A program made the translations under genes and the position numbers. Under the pieces are notes generated by a model that was not told the DNA's origin, searched no databases, and saw nothing but the letters and a program-made list of their open reading frames with translations. From the NCBI GenBank assembly GCA_019412865.1, contig DXOJ01000202.1, forward strand, positions 1-7,513: a stretch of 7,513 bases of DNA. Reading direction: 5' to 3'. The DNA is from Bacteroides sp. Lineage in GTDB: Bacteria > Bacteroidota > Bacteroidia > Bacteroidales > Bacteroidaceae. This document shows positions 1-7,413 of this stretch, piece by piece. Numbering within the stretch: the first letter of the stretch is position 1; the number at the start of each line of letters is the position of its first letter.

Positions 1-42
1 GCTATTTATTTCACAGATTTGTAATCGCTTCTTTCTGTGTAT
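1..42. other. Short non-coding end downstream of the DUF6528-like gene
   Basis: The 42 bp after the last stop codon contain no supportable gene start. There is a weak 6-bp inverted repeat (12-17 with 34-39) with a 16-base spacer and no T-run, too poor to call a terminator. Whether the operon ends here or continues left of the window cannot be decided. Confidence 0.4.
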
Positions 43-1008
43 TTATTCCCTTTCAGGTACAGTTCTCACTTTATAAAGATTTACATTACTGATGGTGATT
101 GTTTTGTTGGGATTTTGGATGTGAATATTATGTGTCCACCATTCAATATCTGCATAAGTATAAACTAAATATCCGCTTTCTTTATCGTAATTGAAAGATT
201 TGATAAATTTACGATCTTTCATAGGTTCGAATTCAGAGATCGTTCCTGTATTTGTATCGAGTACATATACTTTATAAGCTGTTGTAAATCCTAATTCATG
301 ATCTGAAATACGAATTAAATCATGGCCATCCGGTATTTGCTCTGTCCCACCTAAAGGTAGATCCCATTCTTGCTTTTTCACAAATGAAGGCGTTGATGTA
401 TTCCAATCTTTCAGTTCATAAGCGAGTAATTTGTCATATCCTAATGCATATAAAAGTTGCTGATTTTCCATCCAGATAACACCATGTCCGCCTTTTTGAT
501 CTTCTTTAAAGATAACTTTGTTGGAAGCGTTTCTGTCATATACCTGGAAGCCACCTACGTCACCAGAGAGGGCCACAACGACTCGATTATTGGGCAGTAA
601 CTCAATAGAGTGTGCTCCTGGGGCATCCGCGGCAGTGAATAAACATTTCTTGGTTTTACGAGAAAGAATAAGAGCTGATCCTCCTGAAGATGCTAGCAAG
701 ACGAGTTGGTCGTTTCCTTCATTTACAACTTTACACTCATCTATTCCCAATAAACGTCTTTTCAACGTAGCCGAAAGATCGTCTGCTGTTTTTGAATCCC
801 ATTCCCATTCATATGGTACTGTGGTCATAGAGGCTTTGCCTATATTGATAATCATGACTTTAGAATCTCCACATGTAATGATTTCTTTATATACTTTAGG
901 AGATGAACCAGTGGTAGTGCCATAAAGTTCATCTAAATTGACATCGTATTCATCTTTACATGCAACAAAAAGTAAAGCCAACACAAGTAATAAATTCCAC
1001 TTTTTCAT
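43..1008 (-). CDS. DUF6528-like predicted surface lipoprotein, propeller-like, function unknown
   Basis: A 321-residue lipoprotein with no established activity. Residues 1-16 form a lipoprotein signal peptide (basic MKK, hydrophobic LLLVLALL) ending in FVAC with the lipidated Cys at 17. The next residues, KDEYD, resemble the acidic lipoprotein export signals of Bacteroidota, so I infer display on the outer surface. The mature part has repeated short beta-like strands with turns such as VYDRNASNK and VLDTNTGT, suggesting a beta-propeller. Segments I recall from DUF6528-type proteins are IDECK (89-93), ASSGGSALIL (106-115), HSIELLP (133-139), GGHGVIW (173-179), ALGYDKLLAY (188-197) and DGHDL (227-231); the family name is from memory and unchecked. 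His133, His175, His229 and His293 are scattered along the chain and could meet in a propeller core. The ATG is 12 bp after the sulfatase stop, so it is probably co-transcribed as the last visible gene. The CDS looks intact. Confidence 0.85.
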   Translation of the reverse strand: MKKWNLLLVLALLFVACKDEYDVNLDELYGTTTGSSPKVYKEIITCGDSKVMIINIGKASMTTVPYEWEWDSKTADDLSATLKRRLLGIDECKVVNEGNDQLVLLASSGGSALILSRKTKKCLFTAADAPGAHSIELLPNNRVVVALSGDVGGFQVYDRNASNKVIFKEDQKGGHGVIWMENQQLLYALGYDKLLAYELKDWNTSTPSFVKKQEWDLPLGGTEQIPDGHDLIRISDHELGFTTAYKVYVLDTNTGTISEFEPMKDRKFIKSFNYDKESGYLVYTYADIEWWTHNIHIQNPNKTITISNVNLYKVRTVPERE

Positions 1009-1020
1009 ATTTTCGATAAT

Positions 1021-2535
1021 TTATAATTTGTAATTAGTAATAGGGGATTCCGTATGAGCTTTTTTCATCTTTTTTTCTATTTCATTCACTACATTCGGAT
1101 AAGTAGATGAAAGATTATACTGTTCTTGCGGATCTGTTTCCAGATCATACAACTCTACACAACGGTTTCCGTTTTTAATATTAGAAAGATATCCTTTCCA
1201 TTTTCCCATGCGGAGAGCTTTCGAACCTTCTCCTTCCGGAAGCTCCCAATAAAGATATTCATGTGCTTTTTGACGATTGCCTTTCAAAGTAGGAAGAAAA
1301 CTAATGCCATCTGTCTTTTTATAGGAATAGCCGGTAATTTCGCCTAATGTAGGCAACACATCCCAAAAGGCGCAAATATGATCGCTGACAGATCCGGCGG
1401 TAATCTGATCGTGCCAATGAACAATCATTGGCACTCGAATACCACCTTCACGTAAACTGCCTTTTCCCCAGCCTTTTTCCGATTTGAAGGGACCTGCACT
1501 ATCAAACCAAGGAGCATTCACTCCTCCGTTGTGAGTAGGTCCGTCATCACTGCTGAATAGGATCAATGTGTTTTCATAAAGCCCGCATTCTTTTAATAAT
1601 TCAATCAGACAGCCAACTTGTTCATCCATATAACTAACCATGGCAGCGTATGTGGCTTTCGGGTAGCGGCACGGAAAATACCCTTTATTACCCAAGTAAG
1701 GAGGCTCGTCACCAAATTTCTTTACATAATAATCAATCCAGCGTTGAGGTGCCTGTAATGGTACATGTGCAATGGGAGTAGGCCAATATAGAAAGAAAGG
1801 GTGCTCTTTATGTCGTCCTATAAACGAAAGAACCTCATGAAGCATTAACTTCGGAGCATAAGATTTGGAGACAAGGAACTCATAGCTTTCTTTCTTATAA
1901 GGATCGGCAGCCGCGTCTAACTTCTGATTCGGAGAAAGAAGACGATTAGGCAGATATTCCCGATGTTCGTTTCGCCACAGAAAAGAAGGATAATAATCAT
2001 GTGCCTGTCGTTGGCAATGATATCCATAGAAGAAATCGAAGCCCATTTTACGGGGCGTAGAACTTGATCCTGGATAACCTAAACACCATGTACCGACGCA
2101 ACCGGTTGTATAACCGACTTGTTTCAATAAGGATGCCACAGTTATTGTACCTTCAGGCATCGGACGCTGTCCCTCTAAAGTGGAATCTGCCAATACTGCC
2201 AAATAATTGCCAATATTACCTCGTTCAGGCAATTCATCATTTCCACGAATATAGGCATGTCCCGTATGTAATCCTGTCATTAATGAACAGCGAGAAGGAG
2301 AAGAAACGGCAGAGCCGGAATAATGTTGTGTAAACCGCATACCCTCTGCAGCTAACCGATCTAAATTCGGTGTCTCTATCTTTTGTTGTCCATAGCATCC
2401 TAAATCCCCATAGCCGATATCATCTGCTAAAATGTAAATAATATTGGGACGTTGCTTCGTGTCTTGAGCTTTAGCTCCTGACTGGTACATAACTGACAAA
2501 AAGAATATTGACAATAATGAGTATCTATTCTTCAT
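1021..2535 (-). CDS. Secreted S1-family (formylglycine) sulfatase with atypical active-site segment
   Basis: A type I sulfatase of 504 residues, a normal length; the family hydrolyses sulfate esters, here presumably on an imported glycan. A Sec signal peptide ends at AKA|Q (21-24) with no lipobox Cys, implying a periplasmic enzyme. Visible elements are: metal-binding LADDIGYGDLG (Asp38, Asp39); the maturation motif SSPSRCSLMTG (78-88) with Ser78 as the formylglycine precursor and Arg82; His257 in AHVPLQAP; SSDDGP with Asp330-Asp331 as second metal pair; and Lys358 in GKGSLREGG. The serine-type motif would require an anaerobic anSME-type maturase encoded elsewhere. The FFYGYHCQRQAHDYYP segment (about 168-183) resembles a subgroup of Bacteroidota and Planctomycetota sulfatases; I cannot assign the subfamily. 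Oddities: GTWCLG (148-153) replaces the usual GKW(H/G)LG, so the expected Lys is Thr149, and Asp331 replaces the usual Asn. The reading frame is otherwise intact. It starts 24 bp after the SusD-like gene. Confidence 0.95.
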   Translation of the reverse strand: MKNRYSLLSIFFLSVMYQSGAKAQDTKQRPNIIYILADDIGYGDLGCYGQQKIETPNLDRLAAEGMRFTQHYSGSAVSSPSRCSLMTGLHTGHAYIRGNDELPERGNIGNYLAVLADSTLEGQRPMPEGTITVASLLKQVGYTTGCVGTWCLGYPGSSSTPRKMGFDFFYGYHCQRQAHDYYPSFLWRNEHREYLPNRLLSPNQKLDAAADPYKKESYEFLVSKSYAPKLMLHEVLSFIGRHKEHPFFLYWPTPIAHVPLQAPQRWIDYYVKKFGDEPPYLGNKGYFPCRYPKATYAAMVSYMDEQVGCLIELLKECGLYENTLILFSSDDGPTHNGGVNAPWFDSAGPFKSEKGWGKGSLREGGIRVPMIVHWHDQITAGSVSDHICAFWDVLPTLGEITGYSYKKTDGISFLPTLKGNRQKAHEYLYWELPEGEGSKALRMGKWKGYLSNIKNGNRCVELYDLETDPQEQYNLSSTYPNVVNEIEKKMKKAHTESPITNYKL

Positions 2536-2559
2536 TTCAATAAAAAGATTTGTTTATTT

Positions 2560-4053
2560 TTACCATCCCGGATTATTGGGTAGTAGATTCGGATTATCAT
2601 TTACTTCTTGTTGGGGTAGTGGAAATAGATAATTCTTGTCATTAAACATACGTCTTTCGATAACAGAACCATCATATTTTTGTACAGTACTACCATCCAT
2701 TAATTCTTTTGCAACTTTCCAACGGCGAATATCATTGTAGTACCAGCCTTCACCGGCAAATTCAATACGTCGTTCATGGCGTATTTTTTCACGCATCTGT
2801 TCTTTTGTGAAGTTATCTTTGGTTTTGTCAAACAAAGGCATCTTTACGGAAGGACGATTGCGCACTTCATTTATTGCATCATATACGGATTGGTCTGGTT
2901 CACTCAAACGTTCATTTCGTGCTTCTGCATATATCATTAATATATCGGCATAACGCATAAGAATAATGTTGATGTCATTCTTGTCATCTAGAGTTTCCTT
3001 TGCTGTGTCATAACGCGAATATTTCTTGAATGTATATCCAGTATTCACAAATTTGTCTTCCGTTACAATTTGTCCCATATAAGTAGCGCCTGGATAAACG
3101 ATAGTGGCATAGAAGCGGGGATCTCTGTTTGTATACAAATCTTGGTCACTAGTATACGGTGAACCATCTTTCATATCGTAGGCCATTACTAAATCCAGAG
3201 TCGGAGCAATCGTGTTGAATTGGCGAAGCACGATATCCAGTCCATCTCCAGAATGTACGAAAGTTGGATAAAGATATTGTACGTCAAAGATTACTTCTTG
3301 ATTGTTTTCATGGTCTCTTGAAAACAAATTGCGGTAATCAGGAAAGAGAGAATATTTATTAGACTTAATGACTGCTTCGGCAGCTTTTTCTGCTTCTTCC
3401 CACATCTCGTTATATAGATAAACGCGTGCTAGCAATGCTTTGGCAGCCCATTTGTTGGCTCGCCCTATTTGAGAAGATGTTGGCGGTAACGCTGTAAAAG
3501 CGTCATTCAAATCTTGAATTATTTGAGTTGTGATTTTTGTCTTTGGATCTCTTGGTAAAAATGACTGTGTGTTTACGTCAGGCTTATCTAAAATTAAAGG
3601 TGCGTCACCATACATATTGGTAAGATCAAAATAATATAATGCCCGCAGAAATTTAGCTTCTCCTACCATCTCTTTCTTTTCATCTTCCGAAATGGTAAAA
3701 GAGGGAGCACCGGCAATAAATGTGTTACAACGTCCGATACCTTGGTAACATGCTCCCCATTTTCCATTCACTATACCTGAATTTATAGAATTGACTGTGC
3801 CATCACCAATTACTCTCCATCCATAGGCTCCGTTGTAATTATAAGCATTGGGTGTTCCCGTTTCACTAAAAATTAAGTTGCTTCCATACATGTATACGTT
3901 ATACATTGTATTATAACAAGCTACTAAACCGGCTTCTATTTGTTCGGGGGATTTCCAGAAGTTTCCTTCTACATATTGGCTTGTTGGAACGGTGTCAAGA
4001 GAACAGCTTGTAACAGAAAGAAAAAATCCAAATCCTATTAATATTTTTTTCAT
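2560..4053 (-). CDS. SusD/RagB-like surface glycan-binding lipoprotein
   Basis: A 497-residue SusD-family protein, which in known systems is a surface lipoprotein that binds the glycan and acts as a hinged lid on its SusC partner. Residues 1-16 are a lipoprotein signal (MKKILIGFGFFLSV) with lipobox VTSC and lipidated Cys17, followed by SLDTVPTSQY, a typical SusD mature start. The N-terminal SusD-like region covers about 20-230, with helical TPR-type stretches including EAKFLRALYYFDL (132-144) and KWAAKALLARVYLY (201-214). The C-terminal RagB/SusD region covers about 270-497 and contains RYADILMIYAEARN (367-380), IRHERRIEFAGEGWYYNDI (424-442, followed by RRW) and YLFPLP (475-480). The protein ends NPNLLPNNPGW, as is usual in the family. 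The ATG is 12 bp downstream of the SusC-like stop, so the pair is co-transcribed and probably forms one complex. Ligand specificity cannot be read from sequence; Trp and Tyr residues such as those near 51-55 and 72-79 might contact ligand. Confidence 0.96.
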   Translation of the reverse strand: MKKILIGFGFFLSVTSCSLDTVPTSQYVEGNFWKSPEQIEAGLVACYNTMYNVYMYGSNLIFSETGTPNAYNYNGAYGWRVIGDGTVNSINSGIVNGKWGACYQGIGRCNTFIAGAPSFTISEDEKKEMVGEAKFLRALYYFDLTNMYGDAPLILDKPDVNTQSFLPRDPKTKITTQIIQDLNDAFTALPPTSSQIGRANKWAAKALLARVYLYNEMWEEAEKAAEAVIKSNKYSLFPDYRNLFSRDHENNQEVIFDVQYLYPTFVHSGDGLDIVLRQFNTIAPTLDLVMAYDMKDGSPYTSDQDLYTNRDPRFYATIVYPGATYMGQIVTEDKFVNTGYTFKKYSRYDTAKETLDDKNDINIILMRYADILMIYAEARNERLSEPDQSVYDAINEVRNRPSVKMPLFDKTKDNFTKEQMREKIRHERRIEFAGEGWYYNDIRRWKVAKELMDGSTVQKYDGSVIERRMFNDKNYLFPLPQQEVNDNPNLLPNNPGW

Positions 4054-4065
4054 AATCAGTATAAT

Positions 4066-7000
4066 TTAGAATGTAATATTGAGACCGCCTGTAAATGATT
4101 TTACAGAAGGATATGACCATATATAGTCTGAAGTTAACGACCTTTCTGGATCAAAAATGTCAAAGTCAGAGAAGGTCAAGAGGTTTTCTGCATTCACAAA
4201 GACTTTTAACGCTGCAATTTTTAATGGGGTGATCCATTTTTTCGGGAAATCATAAGTCAGTTGAATGTTTTTTAAACGTAAATAAGAAGCATCTCTTAAC
4301 CAAAATGTGCTGGACTTCGTATAATTATCATGCTGACTGTTGGTAGTCAGTAAACGTGGAAATCCGCCACCGGTATTTTCGGGTGTCCATGCTTTTTTCA
4401 ACCACTCATAAGTAACACCTGCGCCATTAGCATACGGATACACCAAGTTATGAGTTGGGTAAGTACTAATGCCTGATACTCCTTGGAAAAACACATTCAA
4501 TCCTATTCCTTTATAATCCAGGTTTAAACCGAACGAATAGGTGAAATCTGGTACGGAACTACCTGTCACGATACGGTCATCTTCTGTAATCTGTCCGTCA
4601 GGTACTCCTTCGGGGCCGGATACATCTCTGAAAATTAAGTCACCGGCATGTGTGTTGACGCTTTGGAAAGCATGATGTTTTACTTGATCTTCGGATTGGA
4701 AAATTCCATCACATATATAAAGATAGTAAGCATCAATGGGATATCCTTCTCTTGTAATTCTTCTGCCGTTAATCATATCATCACCGCCAATATTTACGAC
4801 TTCATTCTTCACATAGGTAACATTACCATATATATTATAGTTGAATTTTCCGATGGTATTGCGATAAGCTAAGTTGGCTTCAAAACCTGTATTGTCAACT
4901 GTACCAATATTACGCATGGCTCCGGTTAGATTTCCGACTTGTGACGGTTGGTTGACAGAACGAAGAATATCCTTGGTCCTCTTTTTGAAAAATTCAATTG
5001 AACCACTCAGTGAATTATTGAAAATTCCGAAATCTAATGCCAAGTTGGTAATTGTTGTTATTTCCCATGAAATTTTGGGGTCAGCAGCTTGAGTTACCGC
5101 ATATCCTGTTGCAGGTACATTACCAAATATATAATTTACCCCAGAATTCATAACTGGAGTATATTGAAATAAGCCGATCGACTGATTTCCCAATTGCCCC
5201 CATGAAACTCTCATCTTCAGGTTTGACAACCAGTTTTGTGCGTTTTCCATGAAATGTTCCTGGTCGATGCGCCATCCTGCAGAGAAAGAGGGAAAGAGCC
5301 CCCAACGATGTTTTTTTGCAAAACGGGAAGAACCATCATAACGGAGATTCATCTCGAACAAATAGCGATCTGCATAATCATAGTTCAATCTGCCAAAATA
5401 AGAAAGCAAACGGACTTTACTACTGGAACTGCTGGGTTTTAGAAATGTTGTTGCCAGTCCTACTTCTGTTAGTTCATTATCCAAATATCCGTTTTGTCCT
5501 CTTGCGCTGAATGACCAGGCATTGAATTCTTCATAGTTCATACCTAGCAGAGCGGAAATATCATGTTTTCCGTTAAATTTATGAGACCAATTAATGGTCT
5601 GGCTTATTGATGGATTGATATCGTCATTTGCTGTATTCATAGCTGTGGTATTTGCAATCATTTTTTGCGGTTCCAGTGTCTTGGGATTATATGTATAAGT
5701 TGCCGGTTGGAAATATCTTCTAGTCAGATCTACTTTTCTGATTCCTAATGTAACGTTGTATTTGATATCATAAGGGAAGACATATTCTGCGAATGCACTA
5801 CTCACAATGCGGGTCTGTTTGTAATTGTTCTCTCCATCCTTACAAGCTAACATATTGCCGAATGCATTTTGTCCGGGAGTCACTACCCAACTACGCCCAT
5901 AACTGCCATCAGCTAGATAAGGGGTCATTACAGGCAGGGCGCGCATGGCTAATTGCATATAATCAGAAATTCCATAATGTGGTTCATTATAGTTTCTGTA
6001 GTTTGCTGAAACATTGATACCAGCTTTGAATTGGCCATATTTAACAGTACTATTAAAGTTTATAGAAACTTTCTTGGCATCTGTGAATTTGACAACACCT
6101 TCTTGATCCAGATAGCCTATTGACAAACCTGTTTGTATATGCTCATTACCACCGGAAATACGTATATTATGTTCTTGTATAAAAGCGTCACGAAAGTATA
6201 GATCGAACCAATTGGTTGCAGGATAGGTATAAGGATCGACTTTCATTCCTTCTTTATATTCTTCTATAATATCTGCATAAAGAGGGGCTCTCCCTTCATT
6301 TTCATAGGCTTTGTCAAAGCCTTTCATATAAAGGATCGGATCCCATACCGCATCAGGCAGATAAGTAATTTGCTGTAATCCAAAAGAGTTATTGTATGAA
6401 ACAGAAAACTGTCCTGCTTCTGCTTTTTTGGTAGTTACTAACACAACGCCGTTTGCTGCACGTGAACCATAGATAGAGGCTGAGGCTGCATCTTTTAATA
6501 CGGAGATACTGGCAATATCACTGGGGTTTACATCGGTCAATGTGCCTGGGACTCCGTCTATTAGGAACAGCGGGTCATTGCCTGCGCCGGAAAATGTTCC
6601 CATACCACGAATACGAATAGTAGCCGCATCATTGCCAGGTTGAGCTCCAGCTGCAGAGTTTACATAGACACCTTGTGCTCCCTGTAATGCTTGGGTTGCA
6701 TTTGTAATCGGACGATTCTGAATTGTTTTGGCATCTACTACGGAAACGGCTCCTGTCAGATTTACCTTTTTTTGTATTCCATAGCCAACTACAACCACTT
6801 CATCAAGAAGTTCTGTATCTTCTTTTAAGGTAATGAACATACTTTTTCCAAGGACGGTTTTTATCCGTTGCTCTTGATATCCTATATAGGAGATTTCAAT
6901 CATTGTGTTGGGAGAAACCATAAAACTAAAGTTACCATCCATATCCGTAATTGTACCGTTCGTTGTTCCCTGTTCCTTGATGGTAGCGCCAACTATAGGC

Positions 7001-7413
7001 TCGCCATTTGTGTCAACCACTTTCCCTGTTACTTTATTAGACTTGTCAGAGGACTGGTTATCTGTAGCAGGAGTCACAATTATTTTGTTACCTTGTACTA
7101 TATGAGAGAGGTGAAGTTTAGGTAGTTCTTGAATAAGCAGATCCTTAAGTTTAGCATTCTTTACAGAAATGGTAACCCCTTTTTTATTCTCTACTTCTAC
7201 GCTACGGTATGAGAAACGATAGGGCGTTTGGGATTCAATTGCATTAAATAACTCTTTTACTGATGCATTTTTTAAATTAATGCTGACTTTTCCTGTCTGT
7301 GCATTAGCACTTGTGAATGTTAAGAAACAAAAAAATAACAATAAGGAATACAACTTGATTGTATTTTTATTATCTTTCTGCACTAAACTGATTAATTGTT
7401 TTTTATTTTTCAT
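4066..7413 (-). CDS. SusC/RagA-like TonB-dependent outer-membrane transporter with STN domain
   Basis: A 1115-residue glycan importer of the SusC/RagA family, an outer-membrane barrel powered by TonB-ExbBD. The chosen ATG at 7413 gives a signal peptide with a long basic n-region (1-20), a hydrophobic core LYSLLLFFCFLTF (21-33) and cleavage at ANA|Q (36-39). The frame stays open upstream to a TTG at 7479, but that 22-residue extension would precede the signal peptide and run through a hairpin, so I reject it. Domains in order: STN about 41-117; carboxypeptidase-regulatory-like domain about 128-200 (VTGKVVDTNGEPIVGATI); TonB-box-like DEVVVVGYG (204-212); plug about 214-331 with the family signature SVLKDAASASIYGSRAANG (304-322); then the barrel to the C-terminal Phe (GGLNITF). 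The STN domain is typical of transporters that signal to a periplasmic anti-sigma factor controlling an ECF sigma factor. The length fits STN-bearing members, which exceed the roughly 1000 aa of those without it. It is the first gene of the visible operon. Confidence 0.97.
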   Translation of the reverse strand: MKNKKQLISLVQKDNKNTIKLYSLLLFFCFLTFTSANAQTGKVSINLKNASVKELFNAIESQTPYRFSYRSVEVENKKGVTISVKNAKLKDLLIQELPKLHLSHIVQGNKIIVTPATDNQSSDKSNKVTGKVVDTNGEPIVGATIKEQGTTNGTITDMDGNFSFMVSPNTMIEISYIGYQEQRIKTVLGKSMFITLKEDTELLDEVVVVGYGIQKKVNLTGAVSVVDAKTIQNRPITNATQALQGAQGVYVNSAAGAQPGNDAATIRIRGMGTFSGAGNDPLFLIDGVPGTLTDVNPSDIASISVLKDAASASIYGSRAANGVVLVTTKKAEAGQFSVSYNNSFGLQQITYLPDAVWDPILYMKGFDKAYENEGRAPLYADIIEEYKEGMKVDPYTYPATNWFDLYFRDAFIQEHNIRISGGNEHIQTGLSIGYLDQEGVVKFTDAKKVSINFNSTVKYGQFKAGINVSANYRNYNEPHYGISDYMQLAMRALPVMTPYLADGSYGRSWVVTPGQNAFGNMLACKDGENNYKQTRIVSSAFAEYVFPYDIKYNVTLGIRKVDLTRRYFQPATYTYNPKTLEPQKMIANTTAMNTANDDINPSISQTINWSHKFNGKHDISALLGMNYEEFNAWSFSARGQNGYLDNELTEVGLATTFLKPSSSSSKVRLLSYFGRLNYDYADRYLFEMNLRYDGSSRFAKKHRWGLFPSFSAGWRIDQEHFMENAQNWLSNLKMRVSWGQLGNQSIGLFQYTPVMNSGVNYIFGNVPATGYAVTQAADPKISWEITTITNLALDFGIFNNSLSGSIEFFKKRTKDILRSVNQPSQVGNLTGAMRNIGTVDNTGFEANLAYRNTIGKFNYNIYGNVTYVKNEVVNIGGDDMINGRRITREGYPIDAYYLYICDGIFQSEDQVKHHAFQSVNTHAGDLIFRDVSGPEGVPDGQITEDDRIVTGSSVPDFTYSFGLNLDYKGIGLNVFFQGVSGISTYPTHNLVYPYANGAGVTYEWLKKAWTPENTGGGFPRLLTTNSQHDNYTKSSTFWLRDASYLRLKNIQLTYDFPKKWITPLKIAALKVFVNAENLLTFSDFDIFDPERSLTSDYIWSYPSVKSFTGGLNITF

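Larger units (their letters stand above)
43..7413 (-). other. Probable PUL operon: SusC-like, SusD-like, sulfatase, DUF6528-like lipoprotein
   Basis: Four same-strand genes are separated by 12, 24 and 12 bp, with no room for independent promoters or terminators between them. All four products carry export signals: one outer-membrane barrel, two lipoproteins and one periplasmic enzyme. A SusC/SusD pair defines a PUL-type uptake locus, and the sulfatase suggests the substrate is sulfated (mucin-type glycan, glycosaminoglycan or an algal/plant sulfated glycan are all possible). No glycoside hydrolase, lyase or regulator is encoded inside the window; these may lie beyond either edge. Confidence 0.85.

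Noticed and set aside
12..39. Possible terminator after the last gene (CACAGA / TCTGTG)
   Set aside because: The stem is only 6 bp with a 16-base spacer, low stability and no T-run.
518..925. Plus-strand open frame of 135 codons
   Set aside because: It lies wholly antisense to the DUF6528-like gene, whose frame is clearly coding; the translation resembles no family I know and has no export or domain features.
1009..1020. Possible promoter or regulatory site between the sulfatase and the lipoprotein gene
   Set aside because: Twelve bases is too short for a separate promoter; co-transcription is simpler.
1021..2535. Sulfatase as a pseudogene
   Set aside because: The frame is full-length with signal peptide, maturation motif and C-terminal region intact; individual unusual residues do not make it a broken gene.
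4648..6017. Several plus- and minus-strand open frames of 60-75 codons within the SusC-like gene
   Set aside because: All overlap the well-supported barrel-coding frame and show no recognisable motifs; they are shadow frames.
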